In this document: piece by piece, positions 1 to 5,413 of the stretch
Numbering within the stretch: position 1 is the first letter of the stretch
How the letters are laid out: every line of letters starts with the position of its first letter
From: Candidatus Nitrosopolaris nunavutensis
Lineage (GTDB): Archaea > Thermoproteota > Nitrososphaeria > Nitrososphaerales > Nitrososphaeraceae
Length of the DNA: 8,151 nt
Direction of reading: 5' to 3'
Assembly (NCBI GenBank): GCA_002501855.1
Contig: DAOM01000103.1
Location: 1 to 8,151, forward strand
Translations under genes and position numbers: made by a program
Notes under the pieces: generated by a model
Databases searched by the model: none
What the model was told of the DNA's origin: nothing
Seen by the model: only the letters and a program-made list of their open reading frames with translations

Positions 1-13
1 CTCCAAAATTAAG

Positions 14-151
14 CTACATACTATGAAGGATTGTACTTGACATGTAGTTATCCGATACTGTTTTCTTTACTCTACCCCCATGTGATCCACTGTCACCATC
101 CTTAATTTTTTGTAAGTCTATATAACATTGTTCTTTGACTTTCTTTACCAA
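14..151 (-). pseudogene. Possible C-terminal remnant of a small hypothetical gene
   Basis: A minus-strand frame runs from a TTG codon (149-151) to TAG (14-16), giving about 45 residues that begin LVKKVKEQCYIDLQKIKDG. It reads back a further four codons (CYID) before hitting a stop at 163-165. The motif CYIDL-x-K therefore occurs twice, 12 residues apart, and matches a 13-base direct repeat on the DNA. The composition (Lys, Asp, Ser, Gly) looks more like coding sequence than random A+T-rich DNA. There is no ATG start and no recognised domain. It is most likely the tail of a decayed gene, though it could be chance. Confidence 0.25.
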
Positions 152-165
152 ATCTATATAACATT
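117..165. repeat. 13-base direct repeat, copies 36 bases apart
   Basis: The sequence TCTATATAACATT occurs at 117-129 and again at 153-165. The start-to-start distance of 36 bases is a multiple of three, and in the minus-strand frame both copies encode CYID(L). A short in-frame tandem duplication of coding sequence explains this. Because each copy also contains TATATAA, a pair of TATA-like boxes is an alternative, but no plus-strand gene follows within reach. Confidence 0.45.
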
Positions 166-212
166 AAGCAAATGACTGTAACATTATTCGGTATTCAAAA
201 ATTAGGTTAATG

Positions 213-506
213 CTATTTTTGATAATTTATAGTTAATACGTCTGTCAGTCTACCCAGACCTACCAACTTTAAGATACTATTACAATTTTTGATCATTCTA
301 TTCCTAGGCGATTTAATTTCCATGTAGTAACCACTTGATATTTTTCTGCTGCCTCTTTGCTTTGTATAGAATTTATTTCTAGAGATGAATTGACCTCCCA
401 TCTCGTCTTGGATTTCTTTGATTTTTTCAGGATATTTTTTGATAATATAATCTAGAACTATCTGCTGCAGGTCATGTTTCCCTTTTACAAGATATCGTTC
501 GCCCAT
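213..506 (-). CDS. Hypothetical protein, probably the C-terminal part of a larger gene
   Basis: The frame gives 97 residues from an ATG at 504-506, starting MGERYLVKGKHDLQQIVLDY and ending LTDVLTINYQK. It is basic, with an N-terminal helical stretch (DLQQIVLDYIIKKYPEKIKEI) and a Lys/Arg-rich centre (residues about 43-71). No signal peptide, membrane segment or family was recognised. The frame stays open upstream for another 44 codons, to a TAG at 639-641. That extension (for example LGLAEINKFLDELPAPIYF) looks coding but has no start codon. The ATG at 506 has no Shine-Dalgarno sequence. I infer that the true gene was longer and lost its 5' end where it meets the glycosyltransferase fragment. 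The short version might still be expressed. Confidence 0.45.
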   Translation of the reverse strand: MGERYLVKGKHDLQQIVLDYIIKKYPEKIKEIQDEMGGQFISRNKFYTKQRGSRKISSGYYMEIKSPRNRMIKNCNSILKLVGLGRLTDVLTINYQK

Positions 507-609
507 AAAATAGATTGGAGCTGGTAATTCATCCAGAAATTTATTGATCTCCGCAAGGCCTAATTTTGACTCAACTTGAACTAATGATGGCGTACCCTGT
601 CCAATTTCT

Positions 610-1185
610 TCAGAGTCGGCCCATCTCTGGGCGATAGCCTATATGCTTTCCGTTCTCGTAAAGAAGCCAAGTTAGTTCCATATCCTCAGCAACAGTAAGT
701 GTCGGCCATCCTCCAACCGATTTTAGATCCTGGGTTTTATACATCGCAAAGCATCCGTTACAAATTAAAATACCATCATACATTTGCTGAACACTTTTGT
801 AAAATGAAAGGGTAAATATGTATTCTACTAACCGAGTGCGTTCCCATATTGTGTTAGTGTTTTTAGGAAGAAGAAACGTACAGCTAGCAGAAAGTTCCGG
901 TTGGTTTTCCATAAATTCGACCATTTTTTTAACCGCATTATCTTCTACTGTTAAATCTGCATCCATTGTCATGGTATACTCGCTCTTAACATATTGTAAC
1001 CCGTAATTTAGGGCATGTCCTTTTGAGCCGGTATCCTTTGGACTACGAACAACCGATACACCTTCAAAACGCCTGGCAATCTCCGCTGTACGATCGGAAG
1101 AGGAGTCATCGACAACAATAATTTGCTCAGGCAAGACAGATTGTTTAAATAAGCTTGATAAAGCTCGACTCCCAGATTTGGAAGT
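610..1185 (-). pseudogene. Family 2 glycosyltransferase fragment, truncated at both ends
   Basis: The frame is open on the minus strand from just after a TAG (1186-1188) to TGA (610-612). The first ATG-like start is a TTG at 1132-1134, but homologous sequence begins further upstream (ALSSLFKQSVLPEQIIVVDD, the helix and second strand of a GT-A fold). Counting from the TTG, DDSS is at 9-12, the metal-binding DAD at 58-60, GCFAMY at 127-132 and the acceptor-side AEDMEL at 149-154. These mark an inverting GT2 enzyme of the cellulose or hyaluronan synthase type, which transfers sugars from nucleotide sugars. Missing are the first strand with its PxYNE motif, the (Q/R)xxRW motif and the C-terminal membrane helices. 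The fragment should not be active. It ends abruptly after HIGYRPE and runs into an unrelated frame. Confidence 0.85.
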
Positions 1186-1197
1186 CTAAATAGTTAA
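1184..1197 (+). promoter_or_regulatory. Possible TATA box for the 1214 gene
   Basis: The A+T-rich stretch TCTAAATAGTTAAT lies about 26 bases before the GTG at 1214 and about 19 before the ATG at 1207. The first spacing would suit a leaderless transcript starting at the GTG. It rests on composition and spacing only. Confidence 0.25.
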
Positions 1198-1213
1198 TTT
1201 ACACCCATGACTA

Positions 1214-1678
1214 GTGAGGAATATTCCCAGAGATAAAGATCTTATTGACGACAGAGCTCATGATATATTATTCCATGATAGGACAAATTTCGATGAACAT
1301 ATAGCATATCTGGTAAGCGACTACGTGGACTTGGCTGTGGAACTAATTGAACTTGGCAATTCAAACGGTCTGGCTGATTATGTTGAGGAGATTCTAAACA
1401 AAGCCGCAAAAGGCTTTTCACGTAGCAGAGCTGAATCAAAAAAGTATAAGGACATCATAGAGGGACGATTGGACATAACCAAAGTGTGGAGGATAGATCG
1501 TGTAGAAGACACGGAGGACACATTTGGTAAAAACACAGATTTTTCGCCAACCAGTATCCTAAAGTTGATTGAAGATGGCCAGAATGATGCAAAAATTTCA
1601 CTTAACAAGATGGAAATCATATTCAATATAGATGACTTGATATATGAGCTACAATTATTCTTCCTGCTTCTTACGTGA
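1214..1678 (+). CDS. Hypothetical helical protein, start region uncertain
   Basis: The frame encodes 154 residues from a GTG at 1214-1216, beginning MRNIPRDKDLIDDRAHDILF. It is rich in charged residues and predicted to be mainly helical (for example YVDLAVELIELGNSNGLADY, about residues 37-56). It has no signal peptide or transmembrane segment, although the last residues (LQLFFLLLT) are hydrophobic. I do not recognise a family. Seven bases upstream, an ATG (1207-1209) reads MTSEEYSQR and then stops at TAA 1234-1236. A single extra A near 1231 would join that ATG smoothly to DKDLIDDR, so the original start may have been the ATG with a later one-base insertion. The last 24 bases overlap the 3' end of the convergent membrane protein gene. 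Confidence 0.55.
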   Translation: MRNIPRDKDLIDDRAHDILFHDRTNFDEHIAYLVSDYVDLAVELIELGNSNGLADYVEEILNKAAKGFSRSRAESKKYKDIIEGRLDITKVWRIDRVEDTEDTFGKNTDFSPTSILKLIEDGQNDAKISLNKMEIIFNIDDLIYELQLFFLLLT

Positions 1679-3016
1679 TTTCTCTACTTCTGCAAATACC
1701 TCAGCCATATAGTCTTGTATATTCTCTTGTTCCACTTGTTGCTGTTGCCATTCATGTAGTTCTACTCCAGTTTGTTCCTCTAGAGTTTTTTCTTGCTCCT
1801 TGGCAAGCTTTAGAACTTTATTCTGTATTTCCTGTTCCATATGCGCTGTTCCAATGCTGTCCAATAGTTTAGATTCTTTTGCGGCAATATCTCTAATAGA
1901 TTGTCGTAACTTTGCATCCTGAGCAATGGAGATAGCTGAAAAATAAAAACCCAAGCTATACAAATAGGATGACAATCCCAAGAAAGACCAAGCAGCGGTT
2001 GCAAATGGAGGAAAGGGTGCGTATATAACTGGTGATGTAAGCGAGACAGTAATAAGGACAGTGCCAAATGCAGAGATAGTAAGATAATATGCTAAGGTGT
2101 TGTGATGAGTGGCAGTATTGGTACTACTAGTGGTAGTGATGCGTCTCATACTTCTTGCCATAATCAAAAACGTAATACCAAATAGAACACCACCTGCAGT
2201 CAGGGCCGATAGTACTAATAAGGCGTCATAAAGCAAGCTATGCTTGTAATCCGGACTAACAAAGATGCTGGCTGCCAGAAAAGATACTAAAGGAAAGCTG
2301 ATAAGAGTCCAGAATTTTAGCCTCCCCAATCTTCTGGAATACTCACGTAAAAGCAACGCAGTCGCAATCCAATATAATACAAAACCCAGACGCGACGGAG
2401 TATAGGTAATCTGGTATAGTATTAACGCTTTAGGACTCTGGGTGGTGTCCGATGATGAAGATGAAGAGTATACTTTCAAGACTGACTGTAATCCTCCTAT
2501 TTGGGAAGGATTCTCTAATAAAATAACGCTGCTATTAACAGCAACTATTACTCCAATACCTATAGCAGTTACTGCAAAAGTTATGCCATATAACAATACT
2601 GTAATATTCTTGTTTGATGACTTGTACCATGAAAGGAATCTATAGCTTAACAGTCCCAAAATAATAGCGGCTAATGTAAAGCTGATTGCTATGGTTGCAA
2701 TTAACAATCCAACGTAGTAATGTGAGGTCAATATTAGCTGAAGAATCATAAAAGCAATAATTCCAGCTGACGCATATTGAGATATTAGTAGTGTTTTGTA
2801 TATCCAATTAAAGCGTGAAGAATGGGTCTTGATCTGTCTATGTATTGGAGAGACAAAACGTGAAAGAAGATATAGAGCTGATGCATATGAAACCGCCACA
2901 ACTAATATGAAAAGTGAAGTACCTAATGAAGAAGTTAGTACTTTTGCTTGTGCTCCACCAAAAAGAAAGGCATAAAGAAGATTATCAACTATTAATGTAA
3001 AGATAAGAATCGACAT
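1655..3016 (-). CDS. Multi-pass membrane protein with cytoplasmic coiled-coil tail
   Basis: The protein has 453 residues from ATG 3014-3016. I see about ten hydrophobic spans, roughly at 1-20, 29-55, 71-97, 100-125, 138-166, 206-223, 236-253, 261-286, 309-332 and 339-363. A Ser-rich loop (184-189) lies between spans 5 and 6. After the last span comes AISIAQDAKLRQSIRDIA and a Glu/Gln/Lys-rich helical tail (about 365-453) likely to form a coiled coil and face the cytoplasm. From memory, this layout and the AISIAQD/LRQSIR signature recur in uncharacterised proteins of soil ammonia-oxidising archaea. No enzymatic or transporter motif is visible. Upstream, an ATG at 3086-3088 is in the same frame and reads MTDAPVSSSSS before a TAG at 3053-3055, then STNNSQRNVSIV into the present Met. 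The original protein was probably 24 residues longer, and the gene may now be restarted at 3016 or be an early pseudogene. Confidence 0.75.
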   Translation of the reverse strand: MSILIFTLIVDNLLYAFLFGGAQAKVLTSSLGTSLFILVVAVSYASALYLLSRFVSPIHRQIKTHSSRFNWIYKTLLISQYASAGIIAFMILQLILTSHYYVGLLIATIAISFTLAAIILGLLSYRFLSWYKSSNKNITVLLYGITFAVTAIGIGVIVAVNSSVILLENPSQIGGLQSVLKVYSSSSSSDTTQSPKALILYQITYTPSRLGFVLYWIATALLLREYSRRLGRLKFWTLISFPLVSFLAASIFVSPDYKHSLLYDALLVLSALTAGGVLFGITFLIMARSMRRITTTSSTNTATHHNTLAYYLTISAFGTVLITVSLTSPVIYAPFPPFATAAWSFLGLSSYLYSLGFYFSAISIAQDAKLRQSIRDIAAKESKLLDSIGTAHMEQEIQNKVLKLAKEQEKTLEEQTGVELHEWQQQQVEQENIQDYMAEVFAEVEKSRKKQEE

Positions 3017-3100
3017 AACTATCGAAACATTTCTTTGAGAATTATTTGTAGACTAAGAGGAGGAAGAAGAAACAGGTGCGTCAGTCATTGAATTACCAGA

Positions 3101-3112
3101 TAATATGATAAA
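3101..3112 (-). promoter_or_regulatory. Candidate TATA box upstream of the membrane protein's ancestral start
   Basis: On the minus strand the stretch reads TAATATGATAAA in plus orientation, i.e. TTTATCATATTA towards the gene. It lies 13-24 bases before the ATG at 3088, somewhat closer than the usual spacing, but far better placed for that ATG than for the one at 3016. It gives weak support for translation originally starting at 3088. Confidence 0.25.
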
Positions 3113-3169
3113 CTGGTAGGCTCATAAAGTTATTGGAATATCATTTATTCAAATAGAGTGAGAGCAACC

Positions 3170-3346
3170 TCAACACCCTTCTTTAAATTTCTGTTGATAA
3201 TGACATTTTTGTGGTTCTTGCATCCTTTCTTTCCGGTTCAACTCAGCTGCTTGTTTTTCTAAATGCAGTCGCCAAAGTATCTCCATGCTGCAAAATATAG
3301 CTACAAAGCTTATTGCCAGCAATGCAATTGGTTGAAGTATATCCAT
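3170..3346 (-). CDS. Single-span membrane microprotein (58 aa)
   Basis: A minus-strand frame runs from ATG 3344-3346 to TGA 3170-3172 and encodes 58 residues. The first part, MDILQPIALLAISFVAIFCS, is one hydrophobic span (about residues 3-20). It is followed by MEILWRLHLEKQAAELNRKE, an amphipathic charged helix, and a tail ending FKEGC. The span followed by a basic cytoplasmic helix is typical of small archaeal membrane proteins (N-terminus outside by the positive-inside rule). It sits upstream of the ten-pass membrane protein gene, on the same strand and about 80 bases before that gene's ancestral ATG, so the two could be co-transcribed. No homologous family is recognised and no Shine-Dalgarno sequence is seen. 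The hydrophobic/charged organisation argues against a chance frame. Confidence 0.5.
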   Translation of the reverse strand: MDILQPIALLAISFVAIFCSMEILWRLHLEKQAAELNRKERMQEPQKCHYQQKFKEGC

Positions 3347-3450
3347 AGCTTAGAATGTATGCTTTCACTAGATTAAGTCTAGTCACTGTCTTGTTGAATA
3401 AATCAATGGCCTTTATGATAAGTCATATACAACAATGTATTTCTTAATAG

Positions 3451-3621
3451 ATGGATCACAGGACTAAAGGAGACGCCAACGCTGATTCGATCCCTTTCCA
3501 TGATATATGCTTCTCAACTACAAACAAGCAAAGGCACAGACTGTTAATTCCAGCTTCATGTCTCTTTAAAGTGACAAGAATACTAGAGAACCACCTTACA
3601 ATTATATTATATAATAAATAA
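3451..3621 (+). CDS. Doubtful small hypothetical ORF (56 aa)
   Basis: ATG 3451 to TAA 3619-3621 gives 56 residues beginning MDHRTKGDANADSIPF and ending HLTIILYNK. It lies in the 279-base gap between two minus-strand genes. No domain, signal peptide or start signal supports it, and its composition (Ile, Leu, Asn, Thr late in the frame) follows the local A+T richness. It is listed because the gap holds nothing else; it could easily be non-coding promoter DNA for the microprotein on the other strand. Confidence 0.15.
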   Translation: MDHRTKGDANADSIPFHDICFSTTNKQRHRLLIPASCLFKVTRILENHLTIILYNK

Positions 3622-3625
3622 ATAG

Positions 3626-3859
3626 TCAGATCTCCTGTTTAATCAGTTGTTTTTTCTTCTTTTTGTGCCCTAGTTCTCTGACTTGTTCAATAAGTCCTTT
3701 CAACTCTGATACTGATAATTTTGAGATACTATCGTCACACTCCTGCCCTCTTGCATGTAACACCTCTTCGGTCAGTTGAACAATTTCGTCTTTATGTTCT
3801 TCCTCTTCATCAGTAAGTATGCCACAATTCCTGAACCTGAAGAAACTGAATTCACTCAT
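3626..3859 (-). CDS. Small charged hypothetical protein (77 aa)
   Basis: The frame runs from ATG 3857-3859 to TGA-type end at 3626. The protein starts MSEFSFFRFRNCGILTDEEE, has an acidic patch (TDEEEEHKDE, about residues 16-25) and a long helical middle. It ends with a very basic HKKKKKQLIKQE tail (about 65-76). Two cysteines (12 and about 41) are present but not in a zinc-binding arrangement. No transmembrane segment or family is recognised. A short Shine-Dalgarno match (GGTGAG, plus-strand 3863-3868) lies three bases before the ATG, and a TATA-like run is further upstream, so this start is among the better supported ones in the window. The split charge suggests binding to a partner protein or nucleic acid, but that is inference only. 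Confidence 0.55.
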   Translation of the reverse strand: MSEFSFFRFRNCGILTDEEEEHKDEIVQLTEEVLHARGQECDDSISKLSVSELKGLIEQVRELGHKKKKKQLIKQEI

Positions 3860-3862
3860 TTA

Positions 3863-3868
3863 CTCACC
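3863..3868 (-). promoter_or_regulatory. Shine-Dalgarno-like site before the 77-aa gene
   Basis: The minus strand reads GGTGAG and then TAA before the ATG at 3857-3859. GGTGA is complementary to the 3' end of archaeal 16S rRNA. The three-base spacing is short. It is notable because most genes here show no such site. Confidence 0.35.
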
Positions 3869-3908
3869 AACAACGCACGCAGAAAACAAACTATGTAATT
3901 ATGTATCA

Positions 3909-3920
3909 AATATATATTCA
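3909..3920 (-). promoter_or_regulatory. Candidate TATA box for the 77-aa gene
   Basis: The A+T run AATATATATTCA region (minus strand GAATATATATT) lies about 50-60 bases before the ATG at 3859, which would give a leader of roughly 25-30 bases and fits with the presence of a Shine-Dalgarno-like site. A 32-residue minus-strand frame (3899-3997) also overlaps this segment but has no supporting evidence. The rest of the gap (3860-4091) shows nothing else. Confidence 0.3.
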
Positions 3921-4091
3921 GGTGTCATGATTCTTATAACATAACACAACGCCTGAGAGATACTGGAGGTAGGCTCTTTCTCCTTGGTAAGGTTCATCGT
4001 TTCGGATTAACTGCAGTATAATGTTGATGCAGTAAGAAAATAAAGGTATTGCATACGCTTAGCCACTTACCGGCAGGCGTTCAGGGTAAGG

Positions 4092-4847
4092 TCAAGGAGG
4101 TGTCTGAACTCCGGTAGGTACTGTGATAACGAATTTACAGTTACCTGCTTTAGTATCACCGTTCTTTGCATTAAAATCTAGAATTACTCCATTACCATTC
4201 GGGCCACAGTCAAAGTAGTTGGCTCCTCCACCGCCTATCATAACATCATGACTTGATCCAGCATAGAATTGATCATTTCCCTTTCCGCCCACCATAAGGG
4301 TATCACCAAAACCTCCTATGAAAATGTTATTTCCTGAACCACCATATAGCTGCGCGCTCGAAGAGCTACCAGATATAAGTACATTGTCACCAGATCCACC
4401 GTATGCCTTGCAATTGCCTAATCCACATTGTATGATATCATTCCCGCCAAGACCGTAAATGGTAGCACCGGTGACAGGGGTAGCAATTATGATATCGTCT
4501 TTTTGAGTACCGATAATGGCTGTACAATTTTGTGAACAAGCCTTGGGTACTATCAGATTTTTAGGAATATTAAGGCCTGAAGTTGCGTCTTTTGGCATAT
4601 ACTGATTTTTATTGTGACCTGAGTCTGAGTGACGATACGAGTTACTGTATGAGTTACTTTTTGAACTTGAAATAGACGTGCTGTTACTATAAGACGGTCC
4701 GATTAAGTGATGTGGGATAGGTAGGAATAAACCATTACCGCCGAGACTAGGCATTGCGTTTGCTGCCAATGGTACTAGTACACTCGAGAGCAGTCCTATC
4801 ATTACTATTATGGGAACCATTAATTTGATTTGATTCGAAACTAACAA
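4092..4847 (-). CDS. Secreted RTX-like (GGxGxD) beta-roll protein
   Basis: The protein has 251 residues if read from TTG 4845-4847; an in-frame TAG sits directly before it, so the only other start is ATG 4818-4820 (residue 10). The TTG start is preferred because it puts Lys8 ahead of the hydrophobic core, giving a normal signal peptide (about 9-31) with an ANA cleavage site before Met32. A Ser/Asn/Tyr-rich linker follows (51-77). Then come glycine-rich nonapeptide repeats: YGLGGNDIIQCG (131-142), YGGSGDNVLISG (149-160), YGGSGNNIFIGG (168-179), GGKGNDQFYAGS (187-198) and GGGGANYFDCG (205-215). The tail has GDTKAGNC (230-237). Such repeats bind Ca2+ and fold as a parallel beta-roll outside the cell. 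Six cysteines (104, 108, 141, 146, 214, 237) could form disulfides. No enzymatic domain is present, so a surface or matrix role is likely; this is inference. Confidence 0.8.
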   Translation of the reverse strand: MLVSNQIKLMVPIIVMIGLLSSVLVPLAANAMPSLGGNGLFLPIPHHLIGPSYSNSTSISSSKSNSYSNSYRHSDSGHNKNQYMPKDATSGLNIPKNLIVPKACSQNCTAIIGTQKDDIIIATPVTGATIYGLGGNDIIQCGLGNCKAYGGSGDNVLISGSSSSAQLYGGSGNNIFIGGFGDTLMVGGKGNDQFYAGSSHDVMIGGGGANYFDCGPNGNGVILDFNAKNGDTKAGNCKFVITVPTGVQTPP

Positions 4848-4895
4848 CTAATTATGAAATTCTTTTGTTCCTTTTTATTGGATATGACGCAGAGG

Positions 4896-4909
4896 TTAAA
4901 TAAATAATA
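4896..4909 (-). promoter_or_regulatory. Candidate TATA box for the beta-roll gene
   Basis: The minus strand reads TATTATTTATTTAA here, about 50-60 bases before the TTG at 4847. This would leave a leader of roughly 30 bases. A second A+T run closer in (about 4870-4880, AATAAAAAG) is a weaker alternative. Confidence 0.25.
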
Positions 4910-4962
4910 CTAGAGTTCTTAGTATAACCAAAGTATAGGAAAATTGTCTCTTTAACAGATGA

Positions 4963-5285
4963 GTGAAGTATTGTCTAAAAGTACTACAACTTTCTTGTGT
5001 CATAATCAGATACTATGAGAAGCTGAAACAAAAGACTATTAGGAGCTATGGAAGTAGGTGCAGATTATTCACGGGTACAGCCCCACTCAAGGCGAAACGC
5101 ATTAGCACCAAGGCTTATTCCGCCGACATTATGACATGACACAGATCGGCTTATTCGTCTGATTAACCTTGAAGACCCCCCCTTCATCAAACACGAGCGA
5201 ATTGAATAATGAACAATTTACGGCGGTCGAGCAAGAGTATGATAAGAGAGATTATCGTCAGTTATCTGTCACCCTGCAAAAGTGA
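4963..5285 (+). other. G+C-raised intergenic patch with competing short frames
   Basis: This covers most of the 566-base gap between the beta-roll gene and the kinase pseudogene. Base content rises from about 28% G+C at 4921-4980 to about 53% at 5041-5100 and 45% at 5101-5160. Three plus-strand frames are open in different parts. GTG 4963 to TGA 5139 gives 58 residues, including YGSRCRLFTGTAPLKAKRIS. ATG 5048 (AGGAG just before it) gives MEVGADYSRV and stops at 5134, then stays open to 5209. The stretch 5163-5285 ends NNEQFTAVEQEYDKRDYRQL and a few residues. No single frame spans the patch. It may be a decayed gene of foreign composition or a structured RNA; no tRNA-like arms were found. Confidence 0.25.
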
Positions 5286-5376
5286 CATTTGAAAAGTGAA
5301 AAAATAATGACTGTATTCACTTATGTCAAACTAACTATTTCTGATTTATTGTAGATTCTCATGCTCCACAATTATA

Positions 5377-5393
5377 TCTTATATACTATAAAT
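5377..5393 (+). promoter_or_regulatory. TATA box of the histidine kinase pseudogene
   Basis: TCTTATATACTATAAAT is a strong archaeal TATA-type sequence, centred about 28 bases before the TTG at 5414. That spacing places transcription start at or next to the start codon, so a leaderless message is likely. It matches the layout before the gene at 7512. Confidence 0.5.
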
Positions 5394-5413
5394 TGCATAT
5401 CTACTTTAGATAA

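Noticed and set aside
818..1006. 62-residue plus-strand frame
   Set aside because: It is antisense to the glycosyltransferase catalytic segment containing DAD and GCFAMY.
1242..1626. Two minus-strand frames (1242-1439 and 1378-1626)
   Set aside because: Both are antisense to the more plausible plus-strand gene at 1214-1678 and show no start signals or motifs.
1675..2645. Frames on either strand inside the ten-pass membrane protein (1675-1872, 1810-2067, 2442-2645)
   Set aside because: They are shadows of a long frame with clear membrane-protein organisation.
3899..3997. 32-residue minus-strand frame (MNLTKEKEPTSS...)
   Set aside because: It is very short, overlaps the likely promoter of the 77-residue gene, and has no supporting motif or start signal.
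4010..4033. Inverted repeat CTGCAGTATAATGTTGATGCAG
   Set aside because: The arms are only a few bases long (CTGCA/TGCAG) and no gene or operator context supports a function.
5041..5285. tRNA or CRISPR in the G+C-rich patch
   Set aside because: No T-arm consensus, acceptor pairing or regularly spaced repeats could be found by eye.
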